64,000 bases of DNA, taken from the NCBI GenBank assembly GCA_001618605.1, contig LKHC01000105.1, forward strand, positions 13,250-77,249. Direction: 5' to 3'. The notes under the pieces are model-generated. The model was not told the origin of the DNA, did no database searches, and was given only the letters and a program-made list of their open reading frames with translations. Both the position numbers and the translations under genes were made by a program. The stretch is from Candidatus Fermentibacter danicus (GTDB lineage: Bacteria > Fermentibacterota > Fermentibacteria > Fermentibacterales > Fermentibacteraceae). Below are positions 43,787 through 53,620 of this stretch, in pieces; positions within the stretch are counted from its first letter, which is position 1, and each line of letters starts with the position of its first letter.

Positions 43787-46700
43787 GTGAAGGAGCCGAG
43801 ATACATCTCGCGACGGTTTCTTCCGGGAGGCCGGGAGGAGGCTCTCCTCGACTCCCCGGACGGGCCGATCCTGGCCAGGATCTTCCAGACGACGGTCCCG
43901 CAACGGGTCGTGGAGGAATGGTTCGCGGAGGTCTCCGCCCTTTCCGTTCCGGGGGTAGCCGTGCCCACCAGGCTGTCCGGGCAGGCCGCCGGAAGGTTCA
44001 TGCTGTCTCTTCCGGCGCCATACGCGGATCATCCCGGCGCCCGCTCCCCGGAGCCCGGGGAGGTCGCAGCCCGGCTGTCCTCGCTCCATGCAGCCGGGCA
44101 TCTCCTCCTCGACTGTCCCGCGTTCATACGGGACGATGGAGGCGACGATCTCCTCGTCTACTGGGGTGACACGGCCCTCCGCCACCCATTTCCCGGAGTG
44201 AGTCCCGAAGTCGATGCCGGAGGATTCGCGGGCCCCTGTTCCGACTACTATCAGTTCGGCCTCTGGATGAAGAACACCGCGGACCGCCGGGGAGAGGCGG
44301 GCTGCGATGCCGGCACGGTCGCCGAACTGTGTTCGCACTCGCCCAGGAGAAGAGCGAAGGCGGCGGCGGAAGCGGGCTTCTTCCCCGGAGCAGCCGCGAT
44401 GGACAGCCAGCCGAGGATTCCGGATGCGCCTGTCTCATTCCTGCTCTCGGGTCCCTGGGAGGCGAGGGATTCGATCGTCAACGAGATCCTCGCGGCCGCG
44501 TCCAGGAAGGGCTGGCCCGCGAGGGCCGTCAGGTGTTCGCCCGGCGAGGCCGGCCGGCCCCTGCCCGACAGACCCCGGGGAACGGGCGCGGTCGTATCCG
44601 CGGCCGATCTCCTGGCTACTCTCTTCCCCGGCGTCACCGGAGTCACGAGGCTCCTGGTCGTCGATCAGGCCGATTTCGCTTCGTCGGATCTCATCCACAT
44701 GCTGTCGGAGCTTATGGAGATCAGGCCTCCGCACTTCAGGCTCCTGATATCGGCTTCGTCCGCCCCTCCCGGCCTCGACACCGGCCGGGCGTCGAGGATC
44801 GAGCTTGAAGGGGAACGGACGACCGCTCTCGATTCTCCCTCCGGCTGCGGTTCCACAGGCTGGGCCGGTCCGTCGTGGTATGGACCCAGGAGGAGGTCGG
44901 AGTTCGTCCCCGGCGGCGAGGTCCGCAGTGCGGTCACGCGGGAGGAGGCCTGGCGCGAAGGCGCCCTCAGAGAGACTGCCGATGCCTGGATGGCGGGTCT
45001 GCTGCCGGAATCCATGCGACAGATGGCGGTCGACAGCCTCCTTCGCACCGGAAGAGCCACCGAGGCGCTCACAGTGGCGGATCCATCCGACACGCCGTCC
45101 AGAGCCGAGGCCCTGCTTGCCGCCGGGCGTCCGGAGGAAGCCTGGGAAACGCTCAGGAATCCGTCCGCCGGATGCGATCGGACCAGGCTGGCGGGTCTCC
45201 TCTCCGAGGCTCTCCTGGGCATGGGCAGGCTCCAGGAGGCACTCGAAGCCCTGTCCGGCTGCGACGACCCGGCGACGACCGTCAAAAAGGCCTCGATAAT
45301 GGACCTCCTCGGCGATCCGGGCTCGGCGCTGGGGATGATCGAGGCGGCTCTTCCCGCTGGAGGCCCGGGGAGATCGGCCCTCCTCTGCGCCAGGTGCACT
45401 CTCCAGATGAGGCTCGGATTCTACGACGGAGCCTCGTCCTCCGCCGACGAGGCCGTCCGGATAGACCACGACGGAGCCGATTCCGCTGGGCTCGCGAGGA
45501 GCCTCCAGGAGCGGGGCAGGGTCAGAGAGGTCACGGGCGACTGGCGTGGAGCTCTCGAGGACTACAGGCTCTCCTCCCTGCTCGTGTCGGAACTCGGTCT
45601 GCACTCCGAGCGGCCCGTCGAGACCGACCTTTTCATTCTCGAATCCCGGATGGGCCTCGGGAGGGACGCCGCGAGGACCAGGGAGGCTCTGACAACCAGT
45701 CTGGGATCCGGGGGGAACCCAATGGACGCCCTCAAGCTCGATCTCCTCGACTCCTGTACTGCAGCCCTGGCAGGAATGGGTTCGGAAGGCCTTCCCACCG
45801 CCGAGAGAGGTGCGGCAGCGGCGGCATCACTCGGGACTCCCCTTCTACAGGGGCTCTGCCTGCTCTACAAGGGACAGCTCCATGCACAGGCCGGGGACAT
45901 GACGGAAGCCGCCGAGGCGCTCCGGCATTCGAGAGCGCTGGCCGGCCTCCTCGGGGACAGGCATCTGACTCTTCTCGCCGGGATCGCTCTGGCCGAGATC
46001 GGCGAATCATCCGAACCCGGGATTCTCAGGAGTCTCGCCTCCGAGCTGGGCTTGACCTCCGAGGCTCACGAGGCTTCGGCGGCAGCCGGGCCGGACGACG
46101 ACAGGGCCCAGGCTCTCCGCGCCCTTCTGAAGCTCCCCTCGCCGATGCGGGCATGCTCCCTCGCGGTCCGGTTCGGGCACGGCGGCGACCCGGAACTGCT
46201 CGAAGACCTCCGGACCGCCAGGCGGAACGTTCTTTCGACACTGCCGGAGCCTCAGCGGAGGGCCTTCGACACCATGACCGCCGCTCTCGAACGCAGTGAC
46301 GCCGCCACTCCGGAGATCACCGCAGCCATGTCCCGGAATGCGCTCCAGGAGTTCTCGGGCTGGCTCGCGGAGCGCCTGAACGGCCGGGAAGGGATTCCGG
46401 AACTGGCCGCCAGACTCGGTTTGGACACCCTCTCGGACTCGGCCGACGGAGGAGTCATGATCGGGGAGGAGCCGGAGCCAGTGTATGCCTCCGGTCCGGG
46501 GCTGGAGGCCGCCCGCGCACTGGCGCCTCTTCTGGCCGCTGCTCTGGCAGGGGAGACGGCGGCGGCGGAAACCGTCATGTCGCCTCACGACGACTTCCCC
46601 GAGATCGTCGGATCCTCGCCCGGGATCGTCGATCTCAAGGCCCGGATGACGAGGGTGGCCAGGCTGGACCTTCCTGTCCTGGTGACCGGCGAGACGGGAA

Positions 46701-47527
46701 CGGGGAAGGAACTGGTCGCAAGGGGCCTGCACAGGCTGGGAAGGCCGGCCGGGCCTTTCGTCCCCATCGACTGCGGAGCGATACCGGAGGGGCTCCTCGA
46801 GTCCGAGCTGTTCGGTGCGAAAGGCGGTTCGTACACCGATCTCAGGAAGGACAGGACAGGGCTGCTGGAGGAGGCCTCGGGCGGCACGCTCTTCCTCGAC
46901 GAGGTCGGGAACCTGTCGCCGCTTCTCCAGTCAAAGCTGCTGAGAGTCCTCGAGACGGGCAGGTTCAGGCCGCTCGGGGCGACAGTCGAGCGGGATGCGG
47001 GATTCAGGCTGGTCGCGGCGACCAACGCCGACCTCCGATCGATGGCCGCCGAGGGAGCCTTCAGAGCGGATCTCTTCTTCAGACTGTCCGTCATAGAGCT
47101 GAGAACGCCCCCCCTGAGGGGAAGGGCACAGGACATCCTCGAACTCGCACTCCTCTTCGCAGGGCAGATCCCGGGAGACGACCCGCCGCGGCTCACGAAG
47201 CAGGCGGCGGGCAGGCTGGTCGCCCACGACTGGCCGGGCAACGTGAGGGAGCTGCGGAACGTGATACAGAGGGCGGCCGTGTTCAGCAGAGGCGCGATCC
47301 GATCCGGGGATCTCGATTTCGGTCCCTCCGCCGCGGCGGATGAACATCCTGCGGCCATGGAGACACTGCAGTCAGCAATGGACATACATGTCGCTTCGGT
47401 TCTGTCGGCCTGCGGGGGCTCGATACGGCGCGCATCCGAAGTTCTGGACTGCGACCCGAAGACAGTCAGGAGGCGGGCGAAGCTCTATCGCGGGCGCCTC
47501 GACAGGAAGGGGCTGCCGGGGACGTAG
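43787..47527 (+). CDS. Pseudokinase - TPR - AAA activator - Fis-type regulator
   Basis: A 1246-residue regulator. Residues 1-200 look like a decayed kinase fold (RLSSLHAAGHLLLDCPAF at the catalytic loop, YWGDTALRHPF near DFG, SDYYQFGLWM for the helix after). Residues 240-900 hold a degenerate P-loop-like region and many TPR-like repeats. The AAA domain has Walker A TGETGTGKE, ESELFGAK, Walker B GTLFLDEVGNL and the R-finger region ATNADLRSMAAEGAFRADLFFRLSV. The sigma-54 contact loop GAFTGA is replaced by GGSYTDL. The C-terminus is a Fis-type helix-turn-helix (ASVLSACGGSIRRASEVLDC). GTG at 43787 lies 9 bases after GGGAGGA; the frame is open to 43688 upstream. Confidence 0.85.
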   Translation: MKEPRYISRRFLPGGREEALLDSPDGPILARIFQTTVPQRVVEEWFAEVSALSVPGVAVPTRLSGQAAGRFMLSLPAPYADHPGARSPEPGEVAARLSSLHAAGHLLLDCPAFIRDDGGDDLLVYWGDTALRHPFPGVSPEVDAGGFAGPCSDYYQFGLWMKNTADRRGEAGCDAGTVAELCSHSPRRRAKAAAEAGFFPGAAAMDSQPRIPDAPVSFLLSGPWEARDSIVNEILAAASRKGWPARAVRCSPGEAGRPLPDRPRGTGAVVSAADLLATLFPGVTGVTRLLVVDQADFASSDLIHMLSELMEIRPPHFRLLISASSAPPGLDTGRASRIELEGERTTALDSPSGCGSTGWAGPSWYGPRRRSEFVPGGEVRSAVTREEAWREGALRETADAWMAGLLPESMRQMAVDSLLRTGRATEALTVADPSDTPSRAEALLAAGRPEEAWETLRNPSAGCDRTRLAGLLSEALLGMGRLQEALEALSGCDDPATTVKKASIMDLLGDPGSALGMIEAALPAGGPGRSALLCARCTLQMRLGFYDGASSSADEAVRIDHDGADSAGLARSLQERGRVREVTGDWRGALEDYRLSSLLVSELGLHSERPVETDLFILESRMGLGRDAARTREALTTSLGSGGNPMDALKLDLLDSCTAALAGMGSEGLPTAERGAAAAASLGTPLLQGLCLLYKGQLHAQAGDMTEAAEALRHSRALAGLLGDRHLTLLAGIALAEIGESSEPGILRSLASELGLTSEAHEASAAAGPDDDRAQALRALLKLPSPMRACSLAVRFGHGGDPELLEDLRTARRNVLSTLPEPQRRAFDTMTAALERSDAATPEITAAMSRNALQEFSGWLAERLNGREGIPELAARLGLDTLSDSADGGVMIGEEPEPVYASGPGLEAARALAPLLAAALAGETAAAETVMSPHDDFPEIVGSSPGIVDLKARMTRVARLDLPVLVTGETGTGKELVARGLHRLGRPAGPFVPIDCGAIPEGLLESELFGAKGGSYTDLRKDRTGLLEEASGGTLFLDEVGNLSPLLQSKLLRVLETGRFRPLGATVERDAGFRLVAATNADLRSMAAEGAFRADLFFRLSVIELRTPPLRGRAQDILELALLFAGQIPGDDPPRLTKQAAGRLVAHDWPGNVRELRNVIQRAAVFSRGAIRSGDLDFGPSAAADEHPAAMETLQSAMDIHVASVLSACGGSIRRASEVLDCDPKTVRRRAKLYRGRLDRKGLPGT

Positions 47528-48135
47528 AACCTCCACGGCCTTTCCGCGGCCCGGCTGACTCCTATCCTCGCTGACTTCCCGCATTCGACGGGAGCGGCGT
47601 CCCCGGGCAGGAGAATCCGTGGCCCGCAGCCGCCTCCGACCGTCCCGACGAGGTCGGCTCCGTCATGCCCGCGGGTTATCCCCAGCGCCTGGCACAGCTT
47701 CGCCGGGCCATCCGTCAGACCGCGGGCCGAACCGCGGAGGCCCCTCCTGCTCTCCATCAGCGGAATGCCCCCGACCGGCTCCAGGGCCCGGACGAGCACG
47801 GCCTCTCCGATTCCGGCCGGCCCGGCCGAGACGTTGAAGCAGCAGTGCATCCCATAGATGAAATAGACGTAGGCCCTGCCGCCCTCGAGGAACATGGAGG
47901 CGTTCCTCGCCGTCCTCCCGGAGCGCGAATGGCTCGCCGGATCTTCCTGGGTGTATGCCTCGGTCTCCACGATGATCCCCGACGTCACGGCGGCGGGGTC
48001 GGGATCGTCCATCAGGAGGAGGCAGCCCAGGAGGGCGGGGGCGAGGGATGTCGCCGGTTTCAGGAAGAAGCCGCCGTGCGGCACGACCCATTCCCGGACG
48101 GCGTCCGCCCGTGCTTCCATCCTCTCCTCGTCCAT
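47485..48135 (-). CDS. 3-methyladenine DNA glycosylase (AAG/MPG family)
   Basis: 216 residues matching the alkyladenine glycosylase family, which removes alkylated or deaminated purines from DNA. Motifs are LAPALLGCLLLMD, IIVETEAYTQEDPASHSRSGRTARNASMF with the catalytic glutamate, GRAYVYFIYGMHCCFNVS, and EAVLVRALEP. ATG at 48135 is 8 bases after GGAGG; the frame extends to 48186 without support. Its 3' end overlaps the convergent AAA regulator gene by 43 bases. It precedes no repair operon; tamB lies upstream on the same strand. Confidence 0.92.
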   Translation of the reverse strand: MDEERMEARADAVREWVVPHGGFFLKPATSLAPALLGCLLLMDDPDPAAVTSGIIVETEAYTQEDPASHSRSGRTARNASMFLEGGRAYVYFIYGMHCCFNVSAGPAGIGEAVLVRALEPVGGIPLMESRRGLRGSARGLTDGPAKLCQALGITRGHDGADLVGTVGGGCGPRILLPGDAAPVECGKSARIGVSRAAERPWRFYVPGSPFLSRRPR

Positions 48136-48200
48136 GCCGGGAACCTCCGAGGCGCGAGTATAGCATTCCCCGCGGAGCGACGGCACCGGGCGGGAGTTCG

Positions 48201-51200
48201 TCAGTACCTGAGCGTGTAGTGCAGCTCCATGGAAGGCTCCTGTTCGCCGTGGAGCGTGGATTTCGTGCTGCCCACCAGGTAGAGGTCGGGTCGGATGTAG
48301 TACTGGGCGCTTATCGTCCCGGGCTCCGACGAGAAGATGTCCCCGGAAAACGAGACGAAGAGGTCCGGCAGCACGTACTTGCCGACGTTCAGGGTGAGGC
48401 TGGTGGAGTCGGCGAGAAGATCCGGGGTCAGTTCGAGCTGGTCGAGACCGACTCCATCCCTCAGGCTGCGGGCCAGAAGCTGCCCGACATAGTTCTGGGC
48501 GGCTCCGCCGAACTGGGTCTGCAGGGCTCCAGAATCCATCTGCTGGAGTTCTCCGTAGGTGATGCCGACAGCCAGGAGGGAGAGGATGTCCTCCTGCGTC
48601 AGGCTTCCGGACGGACCTTCGCCAAGGAGCGTGATCAGCGGGTTCGAAGGCGAGCCCTGGATGACCACGGTGATCGTGTACGGCATGCGGTCGATCGCTC
48701 CGCGCACGACTGTGACGGCGGTTATCGAGAGCCTCTGCTCGGACGGCACTCCGGGCAGGAGTTCGATGGTCCCCTCGGTGATGTCGAAGTCCTTCTGAAG
48801 CAGATGGACCTTGCCCCGGACGGAGGTCAGCGAGCCGGAAACCGCGGGCAGCCCCTGCTGGGTCAGAATCGTTAGAGCGAGGCTCATCTCGATGTCCGCC
48901 AGCGAACTGCGGAACCAGACCCCTCTCTCCCCCCGGACGGTTATCCTCAGATCCACGGGGAGCGGCTCAGGCTGGGTCGACCCTCCCGTCGAGAGATCCT
49001 CGGGCATGCCTATGATCCCCTCGAGGATCTCGAGCTTCCCCGACACCTCCGGCCTGCCGGCCGAGGGGTCGCTGCTCGCGGACTTCAGGTAGCCGGAGAA
49101 CATGATGTTCGCGAACCCTCCTATCGAGGCCCTGAACGAGTCGAAGTCGGCCCTGAAGCTGAACCCGTCGAGGCTGATCTCCGGAAGCGAATCCTGGTCT
49201 ATGTCCAGAAGCAGGGTGGCCATTATGGTGCCGCGGGTGCTGTCGGCGGACGAGAGGGTGAGTCTGGTTCCGTAACTGCCCGGTTCCGGCTGGAGATGCA
49301 TCACGACGTTCGACAGGTACATGTTCAGGGTCGTGATGAACAGCCTCTCGATCGAGGCCACGGCCTCCGCAGTGATCTTCCGCCCGGGCTCGGCGTCACG
49401 CGAGTACTCCAGCCGCGCCGAGATGTCCGCCCCACTGGTGCGGAGCGGGACGGGCAGCGCGTAGAACACCCAGTCCCCCAGCCTGTTCAGCATCAGCTCC
49501 GCGCTCACGATGTTGCCCGGATTCAGGGAGAACCCTTCCGGAGTGCTGACATCCTCGATGAAGGCCTTCAGCGTGGAGGCCACCCCACCGTCCCAGGACG
49601 AGATGCCCGTGACGCTGAGGTCGCCGTCCGACATGTCCAGGTCGAGCGTAATGCTGTCGGCCTGGTATGCGCCGAACGAGGGGCCGGTTATCCTGCCGTC
49701 GAGCCCCGCAGTCGTGACGCCGTCCCGGGTGCGCAGGAAGGCATCGAACTCTCCGTATCCGGAAACGGCCCCTCCGAGATGGAGCAGACCGCCGAGCTGC
49801 GATAGATCGAAGCGACTTCCGGTCAGCTCGAAATCGGAGTCCCTCCCCTCGACCTCACCCTGCAGTGAGAGTATTCCGTGAGGCGTCTGAACCCAGGCAG
49901 AGTCCAGAGACATGCGGGAGGAGTCGAAGATGCAGATCATGCCCCCGTCCTGGACCAGCCTCTGCTTGGAACTCCCGACCCGCAGACCGTCCACCAGCAG
50001 CAGGGCCGGATCGCCCTCCCTGTAGACAGCCTCGGCGCTGACCGACATTCCCTCGGGAGACACTGCCTGCAGATCGGTCAGCGAATACTCCCCGTCACCG
50101 AACTCGAGGGAGGCCCCGACCTGGAAGGTGTCCAGAGGGGTACGCAGGGAGTCGATCCGGATCTCGGCGGAGCCCCTCGGCGATTCCGACCAGGATACGG
50201 TTCCGACCGTCGTCAGGCCGGCAGCGGCCAGGCCGGTTCCCATGGATATGCCGCCGACCCCCGCGTCGAACTCCGCGAGGACCGACGAGCGATTGCCCGA
50301 AAAAGCGACATCGCAGGAGGCGTCCATGATCGACAGGCTCTCCGGAAGCGCGAGGAGCGGGATAGTAGATGCGTCCTCGACCGCGAGGGACAGCCGCCCC
50401 GAAAAGGTCGAGGGCATCAGATCCATGCCCGAGGCGCCCGAGGCGTCCAGATCCGCGTTCAATCCGGGAGCCGAGGCGTCGACCGAGAGATCCCATCTGC
50501 CGGGCCGGGCGGACAGGACGGCCCGCAGGCTCGTCACCGGGACTCCCGAGAACACCGAGGGCTTCAGATCCACCGTTCCGGAGCAGGATGAGAGCCCAGC
50601 CGAAGTTCCGGACAGCGCCGCCGAGACGGTGCCGTTCAGACTCGCCTTCGGGGCCGGGGAGTAGAGGACGGAGGGATCGAACGAACTCATCGCCGACTGA
50701 AGGGAGACTCTCCACACGCCGTCCGGCAGCCTGTATTCACAGTCGGCGTATATCCGGAGGCCGGCCACGGCGAGCATGAGACCTTCGAGGGATACGGAGT
50801 CCAGGCCGGCGTCAAGGGTATCCACAGTAAATTCGAGAGGATGGCCGTATGCCGTGGCGACGCCGTTCCGAAGCGAGGTGGACACCTCCGGATTCGAGAG
50901 GGTTCCCGAGATGTCCCCGGAGAAGTCGAGTTCGACCTCCACGGGAATCTTCAGCAGATCCTCACCCGCCGATGCCATCCCGGAGAAGGAGACGTCCAGC
51001 CCGGAGGTCTCCCCCGTGAGAGTGCCCTCGAAATACATGTTTCCGAACGGAGTCGAGGCGCTGAAGCCCCGGCTGGACACGATTCCGTCCTCCAGGCTCG
51101 CATGGCCGCTTCCGGTGATGACTCCGATCCCGCGAATCCATGTCGAAACGCGGGCGGCGGTCACGTCGGACCCTCTTCCGCGCACGACGGATGCGGAGAG

Positions 51201-51686
51201 CTGCATCCCGTCCAGGATGGGGCCGGCCGAGTCGCTGATGGTGCCGTCGCAGAGGATCAGCGAGTCGGCGCCGGTGACGATCCCCCTGTCGATGCTCTCG
51301 AGGATGCCGACCAGCGTAGAGGGTTCCCCGCCCTCGCGGGGCCGGGGAATGGTTATGAGGAGATTCTCCACCGAGACGGTGTGGACCCTGCGGAAAAGAA
51401 GGAAGGAGTGCAGGGCGCCCTCGACCCTGGCCCCGCGCACGTCGACCTCGAGGCCGTGCGGATCAGTGACGTAGACCCTCTCCACGCCGGTGTTCCAGAA
51501 GAGGTCGGTCCTCGCACCGGTCACCTCTACGGATAGCGAATCATTCGAGAGCATCGCGCCGATGACGTTCCCGACAGTCTCCGAAACGAAGCCGGTCACT
51601 ATCGAGAGGTATGCGGAAAGGATCATCAACACGAAACCGCTGGCGACGGCCCTGGGGGGGTAGTGCCTGAATCTGCCGCCCGTCAT
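48201..51686 (-). CDS. tamB: TamB-like translocation and assembly module protein
   Basis: 1161 residues with one N-terminal membrane helix (SGFVLMILSAYLSIVTGFV) and a long beta-rich body of repeated amphipathic strands, the lipid-transfer groove architecture of TamB/AsmA proteins. The C-terminal DUF490 region has the typical VRGERGVWFRSSLADIEMS, VRGKVHLLQKDFDITEGTI, ITVVIQGSPSNPLITLLGEGPSGSLTQEDILSLLAVG, ending LYLVGSTKSTLHGEQEPSMELHYTLRY. TamB links the inner membrane to an Omp85 barrel and moves phospholipids or aids barrel assembly. Its ATG shares one base with the stop of the Omp85 gene, the usual TamA-TamB pairing. Confidence 0.92.
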   Translation of the reverse strand: MTGGRFRHYPPRAVASGFVLMILSAYLSIVTGFVSETVGNVIGAMLSNDSLSVEVTGARTDLFWNTGVERVYVTDPHGLEVDVRGARVEGALHSFLLFRRVHTVSVENLLITIPRPREGGEPSTLVGILESIDRGIVTGADSLILCDGTISDSAGPILDGMQLSASVVRGRGSDVTAARVSTWIRGIGVITGSGHASLEDGIVSSRGFSASTPFGNMYFEGTLTGETSGLDVSFSGMASAGEDLLKIPVEVELDFSGDISGTLSNPEVSTSLRNGVATAYGHPLEFTVDTLDAGLDSVSLEGLMLAVAGLRIYADCEYRLPDGVWRVSLQSAMSSFDPSVLYSPAPKASLNGTVSAALSGTSAGLSSCSGTVDLKPSVFSGVPVTSLRAVLSARPGRWDLSVDASAPGLNADLDASGASGMDLMPSTFSGRLSLAVEDASTIPLLALPESLSIMDASCDVAFSGNRSSVLAEFDAGVGGISMGTGLAAAGLTTVGTVSWSESPRGSAEIRIDSLRTPLDTFQVGASLEFGDGEYSLTDLQAVSPEGMSVSAEAVYREGDPALLLVDGLRVGSSKQRLVQDGGMICIFDSSRMSLDSAWVQTPHGILSLQGEVEGRDSDFELTGSRFDLSQLGGLLHLGGAVSGYGEFDAFLRTRDGVTTAGLDGRITGPSFGAYQADSITLDLDMSDGDLSVTGISSWDGGVASTLKAFIEDVSTPEGFSLNPGNIVSAELMLNRLGDWVFYALPVPLRTSGADISARLEYSRDAEPGRKITAEAVASIERLFITTLNMYLSNVVMHLQPEPGSYGTRLTLSSADSTRGTIMATLLLDIDQDSLPEISLDGFSFRADFDSFRASIGGFANIMFSGYLKSASSDPSAGRPEVSGKLEILEGIIGMPEDLSTGGSTQPEPLPVDLRITVRGERGVWFRSSLADIEMSLALTILTQQGLPAVSGSLTSVRGKVHLLQKDFDITEGTIELLPGVPSEQRLSITAVTVVRGAIDRMPYTITVVIQGSPSNPLITLLGEGPSGSLTQEDILSLLAVGITYGELQQMDSGALQTQFGGAAQNYVGQLLARSLRDGVGLDQLELTPDLLADSTSLTLNVGKYVLPDLFVSFSGDIFSSEPGTISAQYYIRPDLYLVGSTKSTLHGEQEPSMELHYTLRY

Positions 51687-53470
51687 CAGAACGGATGTCC
51701 CAGAGCCAGATAGGCTCTACCCCGGCGCAGTCCGTCCGTCCAGGTCGGGGCGAAGCCGTAGTCCAGCCTGAGGGGGCCGAAGGGAGTGGCGAACCTGAGA
51801 CCCATGCCCACGCCGAGCCCCGCCGTCTCGGTCGAGATCTGGTCCACCTCCTCCCAGATGCCCCCGGTATCGAGGAACAGAGCCATCCACAGCCCTCCGA
51901 CGACCCTCATGCGGGATTCGATGTTCCCGAGCAGCATGACCCGGCCGCCCGTGGGGTTTCCCTCGGAGTCCTCGGGTCCGACCGTATTGAAGGCATATCC
52001 GCGGATGGTGGAACCGCCTCCGAGGAAGAACCTCTCTCCCGGCGCTATCTCCTCGTCTTCTCCGTAGGGACGGACGACGCCGCCGCGTATCCTCCAGGCG
52101 AGGATGACGTCCCGTATGACGGGCTTGAAGACTCTCGCCTCACTCTCGATCCGATAGAAGCTCCTTCCGCCGAGGAATCCGCCGGACAGGCCTCCCGACA
52201 AGCCGAGGAGATGGCCGTGCCGGGGGTCGAGCACCGCGTCGCGGGTGTCGTGCTGGATGCCGGCCGAGATCCGGGAGGTCGTGGTCCAGTCGAACTCCTC
52301 CTCGCCGCCGCCGACGCCAGTTTCGTTGTACTTGTTCCTCGAGAGGGAGTAGCTCAGCGTCAGCTTCAGTTTCTCGGCGAGGAACCGGGAAATCGCGATC
52401 TCCCCGCCGTATCCCCTCTCGTCGAGGCCGGGGAGGCTGAAGTACAGGTAACTCAGGGTGAAGCGCCCCTTCCACTTCGTCGAGGCTACGTACGGCTCCT
52501 CGTAGACGAGCGAGGGTTCGACTATGTCGCCCCCTCCGGTCGAGAAGTACCTCGTCCACTCCGAGCCAATCGTGAGAGACTGGTTGTTGCCCATGATGTT
52601 CGGATGCTTCCAGAACGCGCTCAGGATCATGGCGGAGGGGGATGCGTAGCCGGCGCCGAGATCGAGTTCCCTGTAGGGCCTCTCGGTCACCTGTATCAGG
52701 AGGTCGACGCTGTCTCGCCCTTCGGAGAGGCCTTCATAGACGAACCGCACGTCGCTGAACAGGGCGAGGTCGTAGATGGCCGCTATCGACCTCCTCATCA
52801 TCTCCATGTCGAGCGAATCACCGGGCTGAAGGAGCACCTCGCGGGTGACGACCACCTTCCTGACGGTCCGCAATCCTTCGACGTCCATGCTGCCCAGGAG
52901 TATCTGGCGGCCCTCCGAAATCGAGCACTCGACCCCCCTCTGGGCCGGGAGGCTCTCCGGGGCCGGGGCGTCGAACGGAAGAACGGCGACATCGACGGAG
53001 GCGAGAACGTAGCCGTGTCGGGCGTAACGCTCCAGCATGGCGGATCTGATCTGCTCGAGCGCCCCCGGGGTGAGGACGCGGCCGGCCTCGATATCGACCG
53101 CTCGCAGCAGTTCACGCGCTTCCAGCGCCTGGTTGCCGGAGAGCACGAGGGGCCCCATCAGGCTCCTCCTGCCAGGGGAAACCGTGATCCTCACGACCCC
53201 GACATCCTCGTGCCACTCCGGCCACGCGACCTCGACCGACGCCTCCAGATAGCCGCGGTTGTTCAGATTGGAGAGCACTGCCTGCCGGACTTCGCCGGGC
53301 GTGACCTCCATGAGTGACACGCCCCTCCTGAGCCCCGAACCTTCCAGGAGATCGCCCTCGGACACGGCTCCGGCGCCCTCGATGCGTATCGAGTCCACCA
53401 CTGCGCCCGAAGAGGCGCCGGGGGCGGCCGACAGAGCCAGGGCGAGAGTCAGTGCGGGACCGGTCAGCAT
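51686..53470 (-). CDS. Omp85-family outer-membrane assembly protein (TamA/BamA-like)
   Basis: 594 residues from the chosen start. A signal peptide (LTGPALTLALALSAAPGASSG) leads to three POTRA domains: VDSIRIEGAGAVSEGDLLEG, LMGPLVLSGNQALEARELLRA and LGSMDVEGLRTVRKVVVTRE. The barrel includes LDLGAGYASPSAMILSAFWKHPNIMGNN and the lid-lock motif region FFLGGGSTIRGYAFN (VRGF-type), ending RAYLALGHPF with a terminal Phe. Three POTRAs and linkage to tamB favour TamA over BamA, which normally has five. ATG 53470 has GAGGAG 7 bases upstream; the longer frame to 53542 has no such site. Confidence 0.92.
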   Translation of the reverse strand: MLTGPALTLALALSAAPGASSGAVVDSIRIEGAGAVSEGDLLEGSGLRRGVSLMEVTPGEVRQAVLSNLNNRGYLEASVEVAWPEWHEDVGVVRITVSPGRRSLMGPLVLSGNQALEARELLRAVDIEAGRVLTPGALEQIRSAMLERYARHGYVLASVDVAVLPFDAPAPESLPAQRGVECSISEGRQILLGSMDVEGLRTVRKVVVTREVLLQPGDSLDMEMMRRSIAAIYDLALFSDVRFVYEGLSEGRDSVDLLIQVTERPYRELDLGAGYASPSAMILSAFWKHPNIMGNNQSLTIGSEWTRYFSTGGGDIVEPSLVYEEPYVASTKWKGRFTLSYLYFSLPGLDERGYGGEIAISRFLAEKLKLTLSYSLSRNKYNETGVGGGEEEFDWTTTSRISAGIQHDTRDAVLDPRHGHLLGLSGGLSGGFLGGRSFYRIESEARVFKPVIRDVILAWRIRGGVVRPYGEDEEIAPGERFFLGGGSTIRGYAFNTVGPEDSEGNPTGGRVMLLGNIESRMRVVGGLWMALFLDTGGIWEEVDQISTETAGLGVGMGLRFATPFGPLRLDYGFAPTWTDGLRRGRAYLALGHPF

Positions 53471-53620
53471 GGGCTGTCTCCTCGATGATTTCCGGGTATC
53501 GGACCCGGGCTGCGCCATGAACATCGGAATATAGGATGACATGGCATGCCGTGCTGCAGCATTTGTCCCCGGGGGCGGCGTTTGGTTAGGAATTGACCTG
53601 AAGAAGAGAGGGGTTCGCCT

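Noticed and set aside
51695-53317. 540-residue open frame antisense to the Omp85 gene
   Set aside because: Shadow of a gene with clear POTRA and barrel motifs.
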